From positions 1-52,586 of the forward strand of contig NZ_CAHJWJ010000022.1 of assembly GCF_903642285.1 (NCBI RefSeq): a stretch of 52,586 bases of DNA. The letters are read 5' to 3'. The DNA comes from Sphingomonas bacterium (lineage in GTDB: Bacteria; Pseudomonadota; Alphaproteobacteria; Sphingomonadales; Sphingomonadaceae). Under the pieces are notes generated by a model. That model saw only the letters and a program-made list of their open reading frames with translations, did not search any database and was not told the DNA's origin. Below, piece by piece: positions 17,320 to 25,768 of this stretch. How positions within the stretch are numbered: position 1 is the stretch's first letter; every line of letters starts with the position of its first letter. A program made the position numbers and the translations under genes.

Positions 17320-17792
17320 AGGCTCCCGCTCGCCGGCGCTTCGGCCGCGGCCGGATCGTCGATCAGCGCACCGGTCGCGATCCCGCGCGACGCGAGCGCG
17401 GCGGCGGATGGTCCCGCCGACGCGGGGGCCAGGCGGCGGATATCCAGCACGTCGACCCCCGTCAGCGCGACGCCGCCGATCCCGCGATCGCCCGTCTCCA
17501 CCACGATCCCGTCCGCGGTCGCGCGAACCGCGGTCCAGCCGATCTCACGCGCCACGACCCTGCGCCCGGCGGGAACGACCACCGCGACCCGGTTGTCGTG
17601 CGACACCGCCAGCGCCCCCGCCCCGTCCGCGCCGACGACCGCACCCGCTACCGCGAAGCCGGGGATGGCACCCTCCACCGCGGTCGCGGCCTGTTCCGGA
17701 CTGTCGATCCGCGCCGGACGCGCGCGCCGCATCACGAGTCCCAGACCGGTCGCCACCAGCAACACGACCGCCCCGATCACGACGGCGGTCAT
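17316..17792 (-). CDS. Membrane-anchored hypothetical protein
   Basis: 158 residues: one N-terminal membrane helix (about 2-22, 'VVIGAVVLLVATGLGLVM') and an alanine/valine-rich soluble part with beta-strand pattern ('GDGAGALAVSHDNRVAVVVPAG'-like segments). I do not recognise a family. It overlaps both neighbours by 4 bp (ATGA junctions), so it is probably translated in step with the phosphatase-like protein upstream and the small membrane protein downstream. Confidence 0.7.
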   Translation of the reverse strand: MTAVVIGAVVLLVATGLGLVMRRARPARIDSPEQAATAVEGAIPGFAVAGAVVGADGAGALAVSHDNRVAVVVPAGRRVVAREIGWTAVRATADGIVVETGDRGIGGVALTGVDVLDIRRLAPASAGPSAAALASRGIATGALIDDPAAAEAPASGSL

Positions 17793-18220
17793 CGCGCCGC
17801 CAGCGTGTCCAGCATCGCGCGCAGGCCCGACACGTCATAGCCCGCATTCGCCGCCTGCGCCGCGATCAGGGTCGGATCGCGCCCCGCCTTCGCCGCGGCC
17901 AGCGCCCAGAGGTTGCACGACCGCGTGCCCGACCGGCAATAGGCCAGCACCGGGCCGTCCGCCGCGGTGATCGCGGCCACCATCGCGTCGATCTGCGCAT
18001 GGCCGAACCCCGCATGCGTGACCGGGATCGCGGTATAGCGAAGCCCCGCCGCCTCCGCCGCGGCACGGATATCCGCGCCCGATGGCTGACCCGCATCCTC
18101 GTCGTCCGGCCGATTGTTGACAATCGCGACATAGCCCGCGGCCTTGATCGCGGCGATGTCGGCGGGGTCGATCTGCGGGGCGACGGCGATGCGGTCGTTG
18201 AGCGGGCGAAGGTCGGTCAT
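17789..18220 (-). CDS. TIGR01244/DUF442 family phosphatase-like (sulfur transferase) protein
   Basis: 143 residues from the ATG at 18220 ('MTDLRPLNDRIAVAPQIDP'). The loop 'YCRSGTRS' with C95 resembles the cysteine-based phosphatase P-loop, and 'YVAIVNNRPDDED' and 'YTAIPVTHAGF' are family hallmarks (the domain is also found fused to metallo-beta-lactamase-fold proteins such as Blh). The natural substrate is unknown; sulfur transfer and phosphatase activity have both been proposed for the family. First gene of an ATGA-overlapped trio. Confidence 0.85.
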   Translation of the reverse strand: MTDLRPLNDRIAVAPQIDPADIAAIKAAGYVAIVNNRPDDEDAGQPSGADIRAAAEAAGLRYTAIPVTHAGFGHAQIDAMVAAITAADGPVLAYCRSGTRSCNLWALAAAKAGRDPTLIAAQAANAGYDVSGLRAMLDTLAAR

Positions 18221-18310
18221 TCCATCGGCCTTAGGCGATCGGGATGCGATCGTCAGTGGGGAATGTGCGGTGAGGTGCGCGCCGACGACATGCGCCGCGT
18301 CGCTACCCAT

Positions 18311-18400
18311 TTTCCCGTCTTGCCGGGCTTGTCCCGGCATCCAGGGCCGCGAGCGATACCGTTGTGGCTCTGGATCCCGGGACGAACCCGGGATGACGAA
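18311..18400. repeat. Family B paired palindromic repeat, copy 2
   Basis: Left arm around 'TGCCGGGCTTGTCCCGGCA' and right arm 'TCCCGGGACGAACCCGGGATGA', with 'CTCTGGATCC' between them, as in copy 4. It lies between the divergent/convergent ends of recQ and the DUF442 gene start. Confidence 0.75.
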
Positions 18401-18404
18401 TCGC

Positions 18405-20183
18405 TCACCCAGCCTCCCGGATAACCTTCAGAAATGCGTCGCCATAGGCGTCCAGCTTGCGCGCGCCGATCCCCGACAGCACCGCCAGCGCCGCACGGCT
18501 GCCCGGCCGCTGCGCCGCCATGTCGCGCAGGACCGAATCGTGGAAGATCACATAGGGCGGCACCCCCGCTTCCTTCGCCAGATCGCGCCGGCATGTGCGC
18601 AGCGCCTCGAACAGCGGCCCGTTGTGGGGATCGTCGACGGCATTGTCGGTGCCTGCCCCTCGCCGCCGCGCGGTCCGCTTGGGCGGCACGATCACGCGCA
18701 CCTCGTCCTCACCCTTCAGGATACCGCGTGCGGCGGGGCCGAATTCGAGCCCGCCATGGTCGTTGGTGCGAAGCGCGTCGCGCAGCAGCAGCGCGCGCGA
18801 TACCGGCTTGATGAGCGCCGCCTCCTCGGCCCCGGAAGCGATGCCGAACACGCCCAGCGCCTCGTGCCCGTTCATCAGGCTTCGCTCGGTCGACTGGCCG
18901 GTCAGGACCTGTTCGATATAGCCGACGCCAAAGCTCTGCCCCGTGCGAAACACCGCGGAGAGGAATTTCCTCGCCACCTCCGTGACGTCGATGGCCCCGG
19001 GGGGCGTCAGGCAATTGTCGCAATTGCCGCAATCCTGGCTCAGCGTCTCGCCGAAATGCCGGAGCAGGATTCGGCGGCGGCATCCCGGCGTCTCGACCAG
19101 CGATCCCAGGGCGGCGAGCCGCGTCCGCTCGCCCGCCTGGCGTTCGGGTTCGACCTCGCCGATCCGCTGGCGCGCGCGCGCGAAATCCTCCGCGCCCCAG
19201 AACAGATGCGCGACCGCAGGATCGCCGTCGCGCCCCGCGCGGCCGGTTTCCTGATAATAGGCCTCGATCGATTTGGGCAGCCCGGCATGGACGACGAAGC
19301 GGACGTCGGGCTTGTCGATCCCCATCCCGAACGCGACGGTGGCGCAGATCACCATGTCCTCGCTGGCTACGAACGCCGCCTGGTTGCGCGCGCGGATCGC
19401 GGGGTCGAGACCGGCATGATAGGCGCGCGTCGGCCGGCCGGTCTTCGCCAGCGCATCCGCCAGTTTCTCGGTCGCGGCGCGGGTCTGCGCATAGACGATG
19501 CCCGGGCCGGGGGTCGCGGCGATCACGTCGGTGATCTGCCGCGTCACCTGGTCGCGGGGGGCAATGGTGTAGCGGATATTGGGCCGGTCGAACCCGGATA
19601 TGATCAGCCCGTCGGCGGGAATGCCGAGCTGTTGCAGGATATCGGCACGCGTATGCGCGTCCGCGGTCGCGGTCAGCGCGAGGCGGGGGACGTCGGGAAA
19701 CGCGTCGAGCAGCGGACGGAGCAGCCGGTAGTCGGGGCGGAAGTCATGCCCCCATTCGCTGACGCAGTGCGCCTCGTCGATCGCGAAGAGGCAGAGCGGC
19801 GCTTCCGACAGCAACTCGCGGAACGACGCGTTCGAGGCGCGTTCGGGCGCGACATAGAGCAGGTCGAGCGCGCCATTGCGGAACCGCGCGATCGTTTCCG
19901 CGCGATTCTCGTCCACCGACGTCAGCGTCGCGGCGCGAATGCCGACCGCGGTCGCCGCACGCAGCTGGTCGTGCATCAGCGCGATCAGCGGGCTGACGAC
20001 GACGCAGCAGCCCGGCATCATCGTCGCGGGCAGCTGGTAACATAACGACTTGCCTGCGCCCGTCGGCATCACCGCCAGGGTCCGCTTGCCCGCCAGCACA
20101 CGGTGCACGACATCCGCCTGGACGCCGCGAAACGCCGGGAAGCCGAAGATGCGGTGAAGGTCGGGCAGCGGATCGGGGATCAT
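18405..20183 (-). CDS. recQ: ATP-dependent DNA helicase RecQ
   Basis: 3'-5' DNA helicase of the RecF recombination pathway. 592 residues from the ATG at 20183 (MIPDPLPDLHRIFGFPAFRGVQ), which matches normal RecQ starts; an ATG at 20234 would add 17 residues. Motif I 'MPTGAGKSLCYQLPA', motif II 'IDEAHCVSEWGHDFRPDY', motif III 'LTATA', motif VI 'QETGRAGRDG'. The zinc site ('CRRRILLRHFGE...DCGNCDNC') and the RQC domain follow, and an HRDC domain ends the protein ('AQRPGSRAALAVLSGIGARKLDAYG'). Confidence 0.97.
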   Translation of the reverse strand: MIPDPLPDLHRIFGFPAFRGVQADVVHRVLAGKRTLAVMPTGAGKSLCYQLPATMMPGCCVVVSPLIALMHDQLRAATAVGIRAATLTSVDENRAETIARFRNGALDLLYVAPERASNASFRELLSEAPLCLFAIDEAHCVSEWGHDFRPDYRLLRPLLDAFPDVPRLALTATADAHTRADILQQLGIPADGLIISGFDRPNIRYTIAPRDQVTRQITDVIAATPGPGIVYAQTRAATEKLADALAKTGRPTRAYHAGLDPAIRARNQAAFVASEDMVICATVAFGMGIDKPDVRFVVHAGLPKSIEAYYQETGRAGRDGDPAVAHLFWGAEDFARARQRIGEVEPERQAGERTRLAALGSLVETPGCRRRILLRHFGETLSQDCGNCDNCLTPPGAIDVTEVARKFLSAVFRTGQSFGVGYIEQVLTGQSTERSLMNGHEALGVFGIASGAEEAALIKPVSRALLLRDALRTNDHGGLEFGPAARGILKGEDEVRVIVPPKRTARRRGAGTDNAVDDPHNGPLFEALRTCRRDLAKEAGVPPYVIFHDSVLRDMAAQRPGSRAALAVLSGIGARKLDAYGDAFLKVIREAG

Positions 20184-20263
20184 CGCGTCCGACCTAGGGG
20201 CAGCGCTGGGGGAGGTCGAGCCTGGAATCGTCATATTGGCGACGAGCGTGAGGAGAACGGCGG

Positions 20264-21178
20264 ATGTCGACGAAGTGGGCGATGCTGGCATGGGCCGGTC
20301 CGGGGTTGCTGCTCGTCGCCGCAGCACCCGCCGAGCGGACGGTCGAGGTGAATACCTTAGTGCCGATCACCGTTCAGGGCGTTCCGGGTCGAATGCGGAT
20401 CGATCCCGGCGCGCCGGGACATCCGCTGCTGACTCCGGAATATGCGGCGAAGGCAGGATTGAAGGGCGGCGGGATGCTCGGCTTCGACGTCATATATCAC
20501 GTCGGCAATCAGACCATCCACGGTCGGACACAGACCGCGAAATTCGGGCTGAACGGCGTTTTTCAGAACCAGCGTGTCATCTGGACGGCGCGGCCTTACG
20601 CGGCTGGCATCGATGCGGTGATCGGCCCGGCCGGAATACCCGCGTCCATCATAAGGTTCGCGTTGCATCCGGCCCTTCCTAGCGAGCGGACGATCGCGCT
20701 GCCGATGGCGGGCGGGACCGGCATGTTCGCCAGCTGGGAATCGTTATCCGGCCAGATCATGGTGGGCGGCGCGCCGATGCGTGTGCGTTTCGATCCGAAC
20801 CATCCGCTGACGATCGCCAATGCCGGTGCCGCCGAACGTCTGGCGCGCGCGTTTGACGGGCGACTGACGGGCGCGACCGGTTCGGCCGAGATCGCGTTCG
20901 GCATCGCCCGACCGGTCCGCGGGATGACGTTGGCGCGGCCGGTAACGATCGGGCCGTTGTCCCTCCCGGCGCTCCACGTCCGCGTCGCGGACGGCAGCAT
21001 CGCCGCGATCCCCGATGCGAACGCGCCGCCGCCGGACCCGGATGAGATCGTCGTGACGGCCAGACGAAAACATGACCCGAGCAACGACCGGATCACGCTG
21101 GGCGCGGACACGCTGGCGCGGTGTTCGGCGATCGTGTTCGACAAGGCGGCGCGGCAGGTCCGGCTGACCTGCGCCTGA
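20264..21178 (+). CDS. Secreted retropepsin-like aspartyl protease-fold protein, degenerate active site
   Basis: 304 residues with a signal peptide (about 1-22, 'WAGPGLLLVAAAPAE'). Two half-repeats resemble pepsin-like A2 domains: 'VNTLVPITVQGVPGRMRIDPGAPGHPLLTP'-like N-terminal (the expected D-T/S-G is D-P-G) and 'GQIMVGGAPMRVRFDPNHP' in the second half. The catalytic Asp is present but the loop is altered, so proteolysis is uncertain. Near the C-terminus is 'DPDEIVVTARRK', a segment usually seen at the start of sphingomonad TonB-dependent receptors. The ATG follows GGAGAACGGCGG. It is divergent from recQ. Confidence 0.65.
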   Translation: MSTKWAMLAWAGPGLLLVAAAPAERTVEVNTLVPITVQGVPGRMRIDPGAPGHPLLTPEYAAKAGLKGGGMLGFDVIYHVGNQTIHGRTQTAKFGLNGVFQNQRVIWTARPYAAGIDAVIGPAGIPASIIRFALHPALPSERTIALPMAGGTGMFASWESLSGQIMVGGAPMRVRFDPNHPLTIANAGAAERLARAFDGRLTGATGSAEIAFGIARPVRGMTLARPVTIGPLSLPALHVRVADGSIAAIPDANAPPPDPDEIVVTARRKHDPSNDRITLGADTLARCSAIVFDKAARQVRLTCA

Positions 21179-21181
21179 CGC

Positions 21182-21640
21182 CTATCGCCGCTTCACCGCC
21201 TGAATCGCGGTGTCGAGCGCTGAGAGGAAGCGCGAGCGGTCCTTCGGGCCGAACGGGGCGGGGCCGCCGATGATGTCGCCGCCGGCGCGCAGGTCCGCCA
21301 TGATCGCGCGCGTCGCGATCGCGCCGCCGATCGACGCCGTGGTGAAGGGCTTGCCGGTCGACGACAGCACGGTCGCGCCCGCCTTCAGGCAGCGGTCCGC
21401 CAGCAGGATATCGGCGGTGACGACGATGCTGGCCGGGGTAGCCTGTCCGGCGATCCAGTCGTCCGCGGCGTCGAAGCCGTCGCCGACGACCACGCGTTCG
21501 ATCAGCGGGTGGTCGGGGATCCGGATGCGCTGATTGGCGACGATCGCGACGGGGACCGCGTACCGCCAGGCGACCTTGTAGATCTCGTCCTTCACCGGGC
21601 AGGCGTCGGCGTCGACGAGGATTCGTAAGCGTGGCGTCAT
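21182..21640 (-). CDS. YaiI/YqxD family protein (UPF0178, DUF188)
   Basis: 152 residues. '[18 protein letters not shown]' and '[19 protein letters not shown]', 'IVVTADILLADRCL', 'LSSTGKPFTTASIG' are signatures of this PIN-like domain family, a likely nuclease by fold with no proven substrate. Two adjacent ATGs (21643, 21640) exist; the second is used. Its 5' 116 bp (21510-21625) is repeated exactly 272 bp away in a truncated copy. Convergent with the retropepsin-like gene. Confidence 0.9.
   Translation of the reverse strand: MTPRLRILVDADACPVKDEIYKVAWRYAVPVAIVANQRIRIPDHPLIERVVVGDGFDAADDWIAGQATPASIVVTADILLADRCLKAGATVLSSTGKPFTTASIGGAIATRAIMADLRAGGDIIGGPAPFGPKDRSRFLSALDTAIQAVKRR
21510..21625. 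repeat. 116-bp exact direct repeat, copy in intact YaiI gene
   Basis: Identical over 116 bp to 21782-21897. It encodes residues from the IRIPDH segment back to the ILVDADACP start region. Confidence 0.95.
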
Positions 21641-21738
21641 CATGCTCCGATCACCCCTGCTGCCACCCCCAAGCTCCACCCCGGCGAGGAAACGGTAATG
21701 GTGGCGTCAGCACGCCATTACCAGCTGCATTGCAACTC

Positions 21739-21758
21739 GGCCCCGGCCTTCGCCGGGG
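21739..21758. repeat. Family A half-element at the breakpoint of the YaiI duplicate
   Basis: GGCCCCGGCCTTCGCCGGGG alone, without its partner arm. It sits where similarity between the truncated copy and the intact gene ends. Confidence 0.8.
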
Positions 21759-21781
21759 TGGGAGGACAGGCGAGCGGCGGA

Positions 21782-21897
21782 TGGTCGGGGATCCGGATGC
21801 GCTGATTGGCGACGATCGCGACGGGGACCGCGTACCGCCAGGCGACCTTGTAGATCTCGTCCTTCACCGGGCAGGCGTCGGCGTCGACGAGGATTCG
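21782..21897. repeat. 116-bp exact direct repeat, second copy
   Basis: Exact repeat of 21510-21625, same orientation, inside the truncated YaiI copy. Confidence 0.95.
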
Positions 21898-21937
21898 GGG
21901 GGCGGTCATAGATTTCCTGATCGCCCCTTTTACCCCT

Positions 21938-22035
21938 CCCCGGCGAAGGCCGGGGCCCAGTCGGGAATGCATCGGTACCGAAGGTCTGCGAGCGACAGCA
22001 TTAACCGTGGCAACGGGCCCCGGCCTTCGCCGGGG
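21938..22035. repeat. Family A paired palindromic repeat, copy A3
   Basis: Left arm CCCCGGCGAAGGCCGGGG at 21938 with CCCAG following; right arm GGGCCCCGGCCTTCGCCGGGG split at 22015-22035. It lies between the truncated YaiI copy and the helicase gene end. Confidence 0.85.
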
Positions 22036-22060
22036 GGGATGATTGCGCTACCGCGAAGAT

Positions 22061-23803
22061 TTAGCGCGCGCCCGGGCGTCCGCGATGCGGTTTCGCCTGG
22101 TGGCGGGGGGTTTGCCCGCCCCCCCCGGTCGGGCGTACCGACATCACGCGGCGCGGTTCGCGCGGCGGCGCGGCGGCGGCACCCGGACCGCCCTCGGCGG
22201 GGACGATCGCGATGCCGCTCTCGTCGTCCGCATCGGGCTTGGCCGTACGCACGATCGACGCGGCGAAACGCGCGGCGGCGGTACGCGGCACCTCGATCAT
22301 CGTCTCGTTCTGCGCGATGCGGATCGCGCCGATCTCCGCCTTGGTCACGTGACCGCGGCGGCAGATCAGCGGCAGCAGCCAGCGCGGATCGGCGTTCTGG
22401 CGGCGGCCGACATCCATCCGGAACCAGACCGTATCGTCGAACCCGGCGCGTGGGCCTGCATTGGTCTGCGAATCGCGTTCGCGGGGTGCCGCGGCACCGG
22501 CGTCGATCAGCTCCTCCGCCGACGGCAGCGCCGCACGGTGCAGGTGGACAAGCGCGGCGGCGATGTCCTCAGGGCTTTTCTCCGCCATCAGCCGTTCGGC
22601 AAGCGTCCGGTCCTCGTCGTCGATCTCGACCGGCGCGAGCAAGGCGGTGACGAGGCGTTCGCGGTCGTTCGCGCGGATGTCGTCCGCGGTCGGCGCGTTG
22701 ATCCATTCCGCCGCGATCCGCGCGCCGCGCAGCATGCCCTCGACCCGGCGGCGGCGCGGATAGGGCACGACCAGCACCGCGGTGCCCTTGCGCCCCGCAC
22801 GACCGGTGCGGCCCGAGCGATGCTGCAACGTCTCGGCATCGCGCGGCAGCTCGACATGGACGACGAGCGACAGCGTGGGCAGATCGATCCCGCGCGCGGC
22901 CACATCGGTCGCGACGCACACCCGCGCGCGGCGATCTCGCAGCGCCTGCAACGCCGCGTTGCGCTCGTTCTGGCTATGCTCGCCCGACAAGGCGACCGCG
23001 GCGAACCCGCGCTCGACGAGACTCGCGTGCAGATGACGGACATTGTCGCGCGTCGCGCAGAACAGCATCGCGGTCTCCGCCTCGTGGAAACGCAGCAGGT
23101 TGATGACCGAATGCTCGATGTCGGACGGCGAGACGGTGACGCATTGATACTGGATGTCGCCATGCCCGCGATCCTCGCCCACCGTCGAGATGCGTACCGC
23201 GTCGCGCTGGTAGCGCTTGGCGAGCGCGACGATCGGTCGCGGCATGGTGGCGGAGAAGAGCAAGGTGCGGCGACCGTCGGGGGTGCCGTCGAGGATCTGC
23301 TCCAGATCCTCGCGAAAGCCCATGTCGAGCATCTCGTCCGCCTCGTCGAGCACGACGGCGCGTAAGCCAGACAGGTCGAGCGCGCCGCGTTCGAGGTGAT
23401 CGCGCAGGCGGCCGGGCGTGCCGACGACGATGTGCGCACCGTGCGCCAGGCTGCGGCGCTCCTTCGACGCGTCCATCCCGCCGACGCAGGTCGAGATGCG
23501 CGCACCCGCCTTCGCATAGAGCCAGGCCAATTCGCGGCTGACCTGCAACGCCAGTTCGCGCGTCGGTGCAACGACGAGCGCGAGTGGCAGGCGCGCGGGC
23601 GGCAACTGGCCGTCGGTCATGAGTTCGTTGGCGAAGGCGAGACCGAACGCGACGGTCTTGCCCGAGCCGGTCTGCGCGGAGACGATCAGGTCGCAGCCGA
23701 CGGCTTCGGCCTCGATGACCTGCGCCTGGACGGGGGTAAGCGCGCCGTATCCACGCGCGGCGAGCGCTTCCGACAGAAGCGGGGGGATGGTTTCAAATGA
23801 CAT
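22061..23803 (-). CDS. DEAD-box RNA helicase with DbpA-type C-terminal RNA-binding domain
   Basis: 580 residues. Helicase core: Q-motif 'LTPVQAQVIE', motif I 'AQTGSGKT' (43-50), 'PTRELALQV', motif II 'VLDEADEMLDMGF', motif III 'SAT', motif VI 'HRSGRTGRAGRKG'. The C-terminal third carries a DbpA/CsdA-like domain ('TVWFRMDVGRRQNADPRWLL' in its core, then 'GAIRIAQNETMIEV') and a basic Gly/Pro/Arg tail. Such helicases act in ribosome assembly and cold-stress RNA remodelling (DeaD/DbpA); which orthologue this is cannot be decided here. The ATG at 23803 is preferred over an upstream in-frame start because the family's start falls here. Confidence 0.93.
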   Translation of the reverse strand: MSFETIPPLLSEALAARGYGALTPVQAQVIEAEAVGCDLIVSAQTGSGKTVAFGLAFANELMTDGQLPPARLPLALVVAPTRELALQVSRELAWLYAKAGARISTCVGGMDASKERRSLAHGAHIVVGTPGRLRDHLERGALDLSGLRAVVLDEADEMLDMGFREDLEQILDGTPDGRRTLLFSATMPRPIVALAKRYQRDAVRISTVGEDRGHGDIQYQCVTVSPSDIEHSVINLLRFHEAETAMLFCATRDNVRHLHASLVERGFAAVALSGEHSQNERNAALQALRDRRARVCVATDVAARGIDLPTLSLVVHVELPRDAETLQHRSGRTGRAGRKGTAVLVVPYPRRRRVEGMLRGARIAAEWINAPTADDIRANDRERLVTALLAPVEIDDEDRTLAERLMAEKSPEDIAAALVHLHRAALPSAEELIDAGAAAPRERDSQTNAGPRAGFDDTVWFRMDVGRRQNADPRWLLPLICRRGHVTKAEIGAIRIAQNETMIEVPRTAAARFAASIVRTAKPDADDESGIAIVPAEGGPGAAAAPPREPRRVMSVRPTGGGGQTPRHQAKPHRGRPGAR

Positions 23804-23854
23804 AGATCGTCCAAAGATGGGGCGCGCCGCCACCACGGCAAGGCGCAACCGAGG

Positions 23855-25024
23855 TCAGAGCGCCTGGCCTGCGGCCCATCCGCTCGCCCACGCCCATTGG
23901 AAGTTATAGCCGCCGAGCCACCCCGTGACATCGACCGCTTCGCCGACCGCATACAGGTTTTGCACGCGTTTGGCTTGCATTGTTTGCTGCGACAGTTCCG
24001 CGGTCGAGATTCCGCCCGCGGTGACCTCCGCTTTCGCATAGCCTTCGCTGCCATTGGGGGTGAAGGACCAGGCGGACAGCCGGCGTTCCGCCTCCGCCAG
24101 CGCGCGGTCGGTCGCGGTGCCGAGCTCGCCCGGGATGGCGAGCCGATCGGCGAGCGTCTCGGCGAGGCGGTCGGACAGGTGCGCGCCCAGGATGCGGCGC
24201 AAGGCCGTGCGGGGCCGCGCGCGCTTCTCCGCCGCGAGCCAGCCGGGGGCGGCACCGGGAAGGAAATCGATCGCGACCGATGCGCCGCGTCGCCAATAGG
24301 AAGACACTTGCAGGATCGCGGGCCCTGACAGCCCGCGGTGCGTGAACAGTGCCGCCTCGCGAAACGCCGCCTTGCCACAGCGCGCGACGACGTCGGCGGA
24401 GACGCCCGACAGCGACCGGAACAAGGTCTCCTCGCCGCCCAGCGTCAGGGGTACGAGTGCGGGGTGCGGCTCGACGACCTTGAGGCCGAACTGACGGGCG
24501 AGGTCGTAGGCGAACCCGGTGGCCCCCATCTTCGGGATCGACGGGCCACCGGTCGCGATCACCAGCGCGGGCGCGGTGACGGTGCGGTCGCCGATCTGCA
24601 CGCCGAACCGCGCATCGGCGTGGGTCACGCCGCGCACCGGCTGACCGAGCGCGAGGTCGACCTTCCCCTTCGCGCATTCGTCGAGCAGCATCGCGATCAC
24701 CTGCCGCGCGGAGCCGTTGCAGAAGAGCTGCCCGAGCGTCTTTTCGTGCCAGGCGATGCCGTACGCGTCGATGAGCGCGAGGAAATCGGCGGGCGTGTAG
24801 CGGCTGAGCGCGGAGCGCGCGAAATGCGGGTTGGCCGACAGATAGCGGTCGGGCGCGGTCGCGCTGTTGGTGAAATTGCACCGCCCGCCGCCGGAGATCA
24901 GAATCTTCTTCCCAACCTCGTCGGCGTGATCGACGAGCAGGACCTTGCGGCCACGCTGCCCCGCGACGCTCGCCGCCATCAGCCCGGCGGCCCCCGCCCC
25001 GAGGATGATCGCGTCATAGGTCAT
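23855..25024 (-). CDS. HI0933/YhiN family FAD-dependent oxidoreductase
   Basis: 389 residues from the ATG at 25024. Dinucleotide-binding 'DAIILGAGAAGLMAASVAGQRG', then 'KKILISGGGRCNFTN', 'IATGGPSIPKMGATG' and the C-terminal 'YAVGEAVDVTGWLGGYNFQWAW' are diagnostic of the BaiN/HI0933 flavoprotein family. Members are NAD(P)/FAD oxidoreductases of unsettled substrate (BaiN has been connected with bile acid reduction in gut bacteria, which is unlikely here). It follows the helicase region on the same strand with 51 bp between. Confidence 0.92.
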   Translation of the reverse strand: MTYDAIILGAGAAGLMAASVAGQRGRKVLLVDHADEVGKKILISGGGRCNFTNSATAPDRYLSANPHFARSALSRYTPADFLALIDAYGIAWHEKTLGQLFCNGSARQVIAMLLDECAKGKVDLALGQPVRGVTHADARFGVQIGDRTVTAPALVIATGGPSIPKMGATGFAYDLARQFGLKVVEPHPALVPLTLGGEETLFRSLSGVSADVVARCGKAAFREAALFTHRGLSGPAILQVSSYWRRGASVAIDFLPGAAPGWLAAEKRARPRTALRRILGAHLSDRLAETLADRLAIPGELGTATDRALAEAERRLSAWSFTPNGSEGYAKAEVTAGGISTAELSQQTMQAKRVQNLYAVGEAVDVTGWLGGYNFQWAWASGWAAGQAL

Positions 25025-25080
25025 GGGGTGCCGATAGCAGGTGGCGCGGGGAAGGACAGTGCGCGCCATCGGCTGATCCC

Positions 25081-25177
25081 CCGTCACCCCGGCCTTGCGT
25101 CGGTCCATCGTGCCGCGTGTACGACTGCCGGTGGATTCCGGCACGATGGATGCCCGGACGAGCCCGGCATGACGAAG
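25081..25177. repeat. Family B paired palindromic repeat, copy 3
   Basis: Starts 'GTCACCCCGGCCTTG' and ends 'CCCGGACGAGCCCGGCATGA', with the paired words 'CCATCGTGCCG' and 'CGGCACGATGG' inside. It is followed directly by a family A element. Confidence 0.75.
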
Positions 25178-25203
25178 AGGGAAACGCTCGCCGTTTCACC
25201 CCA

Positions 25204-25306
25204 CCCCGGCGAAGGCCGGGGCCCAGCTGCCAAGGTTCATGTGATAGAGCGTATCGCGCTGCCGCCCGCAGCTCGCAACCGGGCCCCGGCCTTCGTCGGC
25301 GTGGGG
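25204..25306. repeat. Family A paired palindromic repeat, copy A4
   Basis: Left arm CCCCGGCGAAGGCCGGGG then CCCAG; right arm GGGCCCCGGCCTTCGTCGGC, slightly degenerate. With the preceding family B element it fills the whole gap between the flavoprotein and the RNase H-like gene. Confidence 0.8.
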
Positions 25307-25347
25307 ATGGTGGCGGGCGGCGCAGATGCGCGATAACCGGAAGCGCG

Positions 25348-25725
25348 ATGCCCCTCAAACTCTTCTTCGACGGCGGGTGCCGGCCCAATCCGGGGCCGAT
25401 GGAGACCGCTGTCGTCGCGCGCGGGGTTGGGTATGTCGCGACCGACCTCGGGATCGGCAGCAACGACGAGGCCGAATGGCTGGCCGCGCGACAGGCGCTG
25501 GGCGTGGCGCACGACCTCGGCGCGACCGATATCGTGCTGGTCGGCGACTCCGCACGGATCGTGGCGCAGGCGAACGGCGCACGGTGCGGGAGCGAAGTCC
25601 TGCGCGCGCACCGCGATTCGTTTCTCGCCGAGATGGCGACCTTCGCCCGCGTCCGCATCCGCCGGATCGCGCGCGCGCGGAACCTGGCGGGACAAGCGCT
25701 GGAAGCGCTGCACGGACGCCGCTGA
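25348..25725 (+). CDS. RNase H-like protein with incomplete active site
   Basis: 125 residues. The first three RNase HI positions are recognisable: D8 ('LFFDGGCRPNPGP'), E43 ('SNDEAEWLAA') and D67 ('LVGDS'). The fourth carboxylate, normally in 'N-x-x-A-D', is missing: the sequence is N112-L-A-G115-Q. A GGAAG precedes the ATG. It could still be active as some RNase H-fold enzymes tolerate changes at the fourth position, or it may bind hybrids without cutting. trhO follows 43 bp downstream. Confidence 0.75.
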   Translation: MPLKLFFDGGCRPNPGPMETAVVARGVGYVATDLGIGSNDEAEWLAARQALGVAHDLGATDIVLVGDSARIVAQANGARCGSEVLRAHRDSFLAEMATFARVRIRRIARARNLAGQALEALHGRR

Positions 25726-25768
25726 CCTCGACCCGTGCGGCGCTTTGCGGTAGCGGCGGTCGCTCGCC

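Larger units (their letters stand above)
21718..21909 (-). pseudogene. Truncated duplicate of the YaiI family gene
   Basis: From the ATG at 21909 the frame gives '[19 protein letters not shown]' and continues as in the intact gene to 'RIRIPDHP', then runs into a family A half-repeat (translated '[10 protein letters not shown]') and stops. Only the first third of the family domain remains. The 116-bp core is identical to the intact gene, but the first residues differ (MTAPRILV against MTPRLRILV), so it is either a very recent duplication with a divergent edge or a case of gene conversion. Confidence 0.85.

Noticed and set aside
21718..21972. 84-codon frame as a real small gene
   Set aside because: It is a truncated copy of the YaiI gene that ends in repeat DNA.
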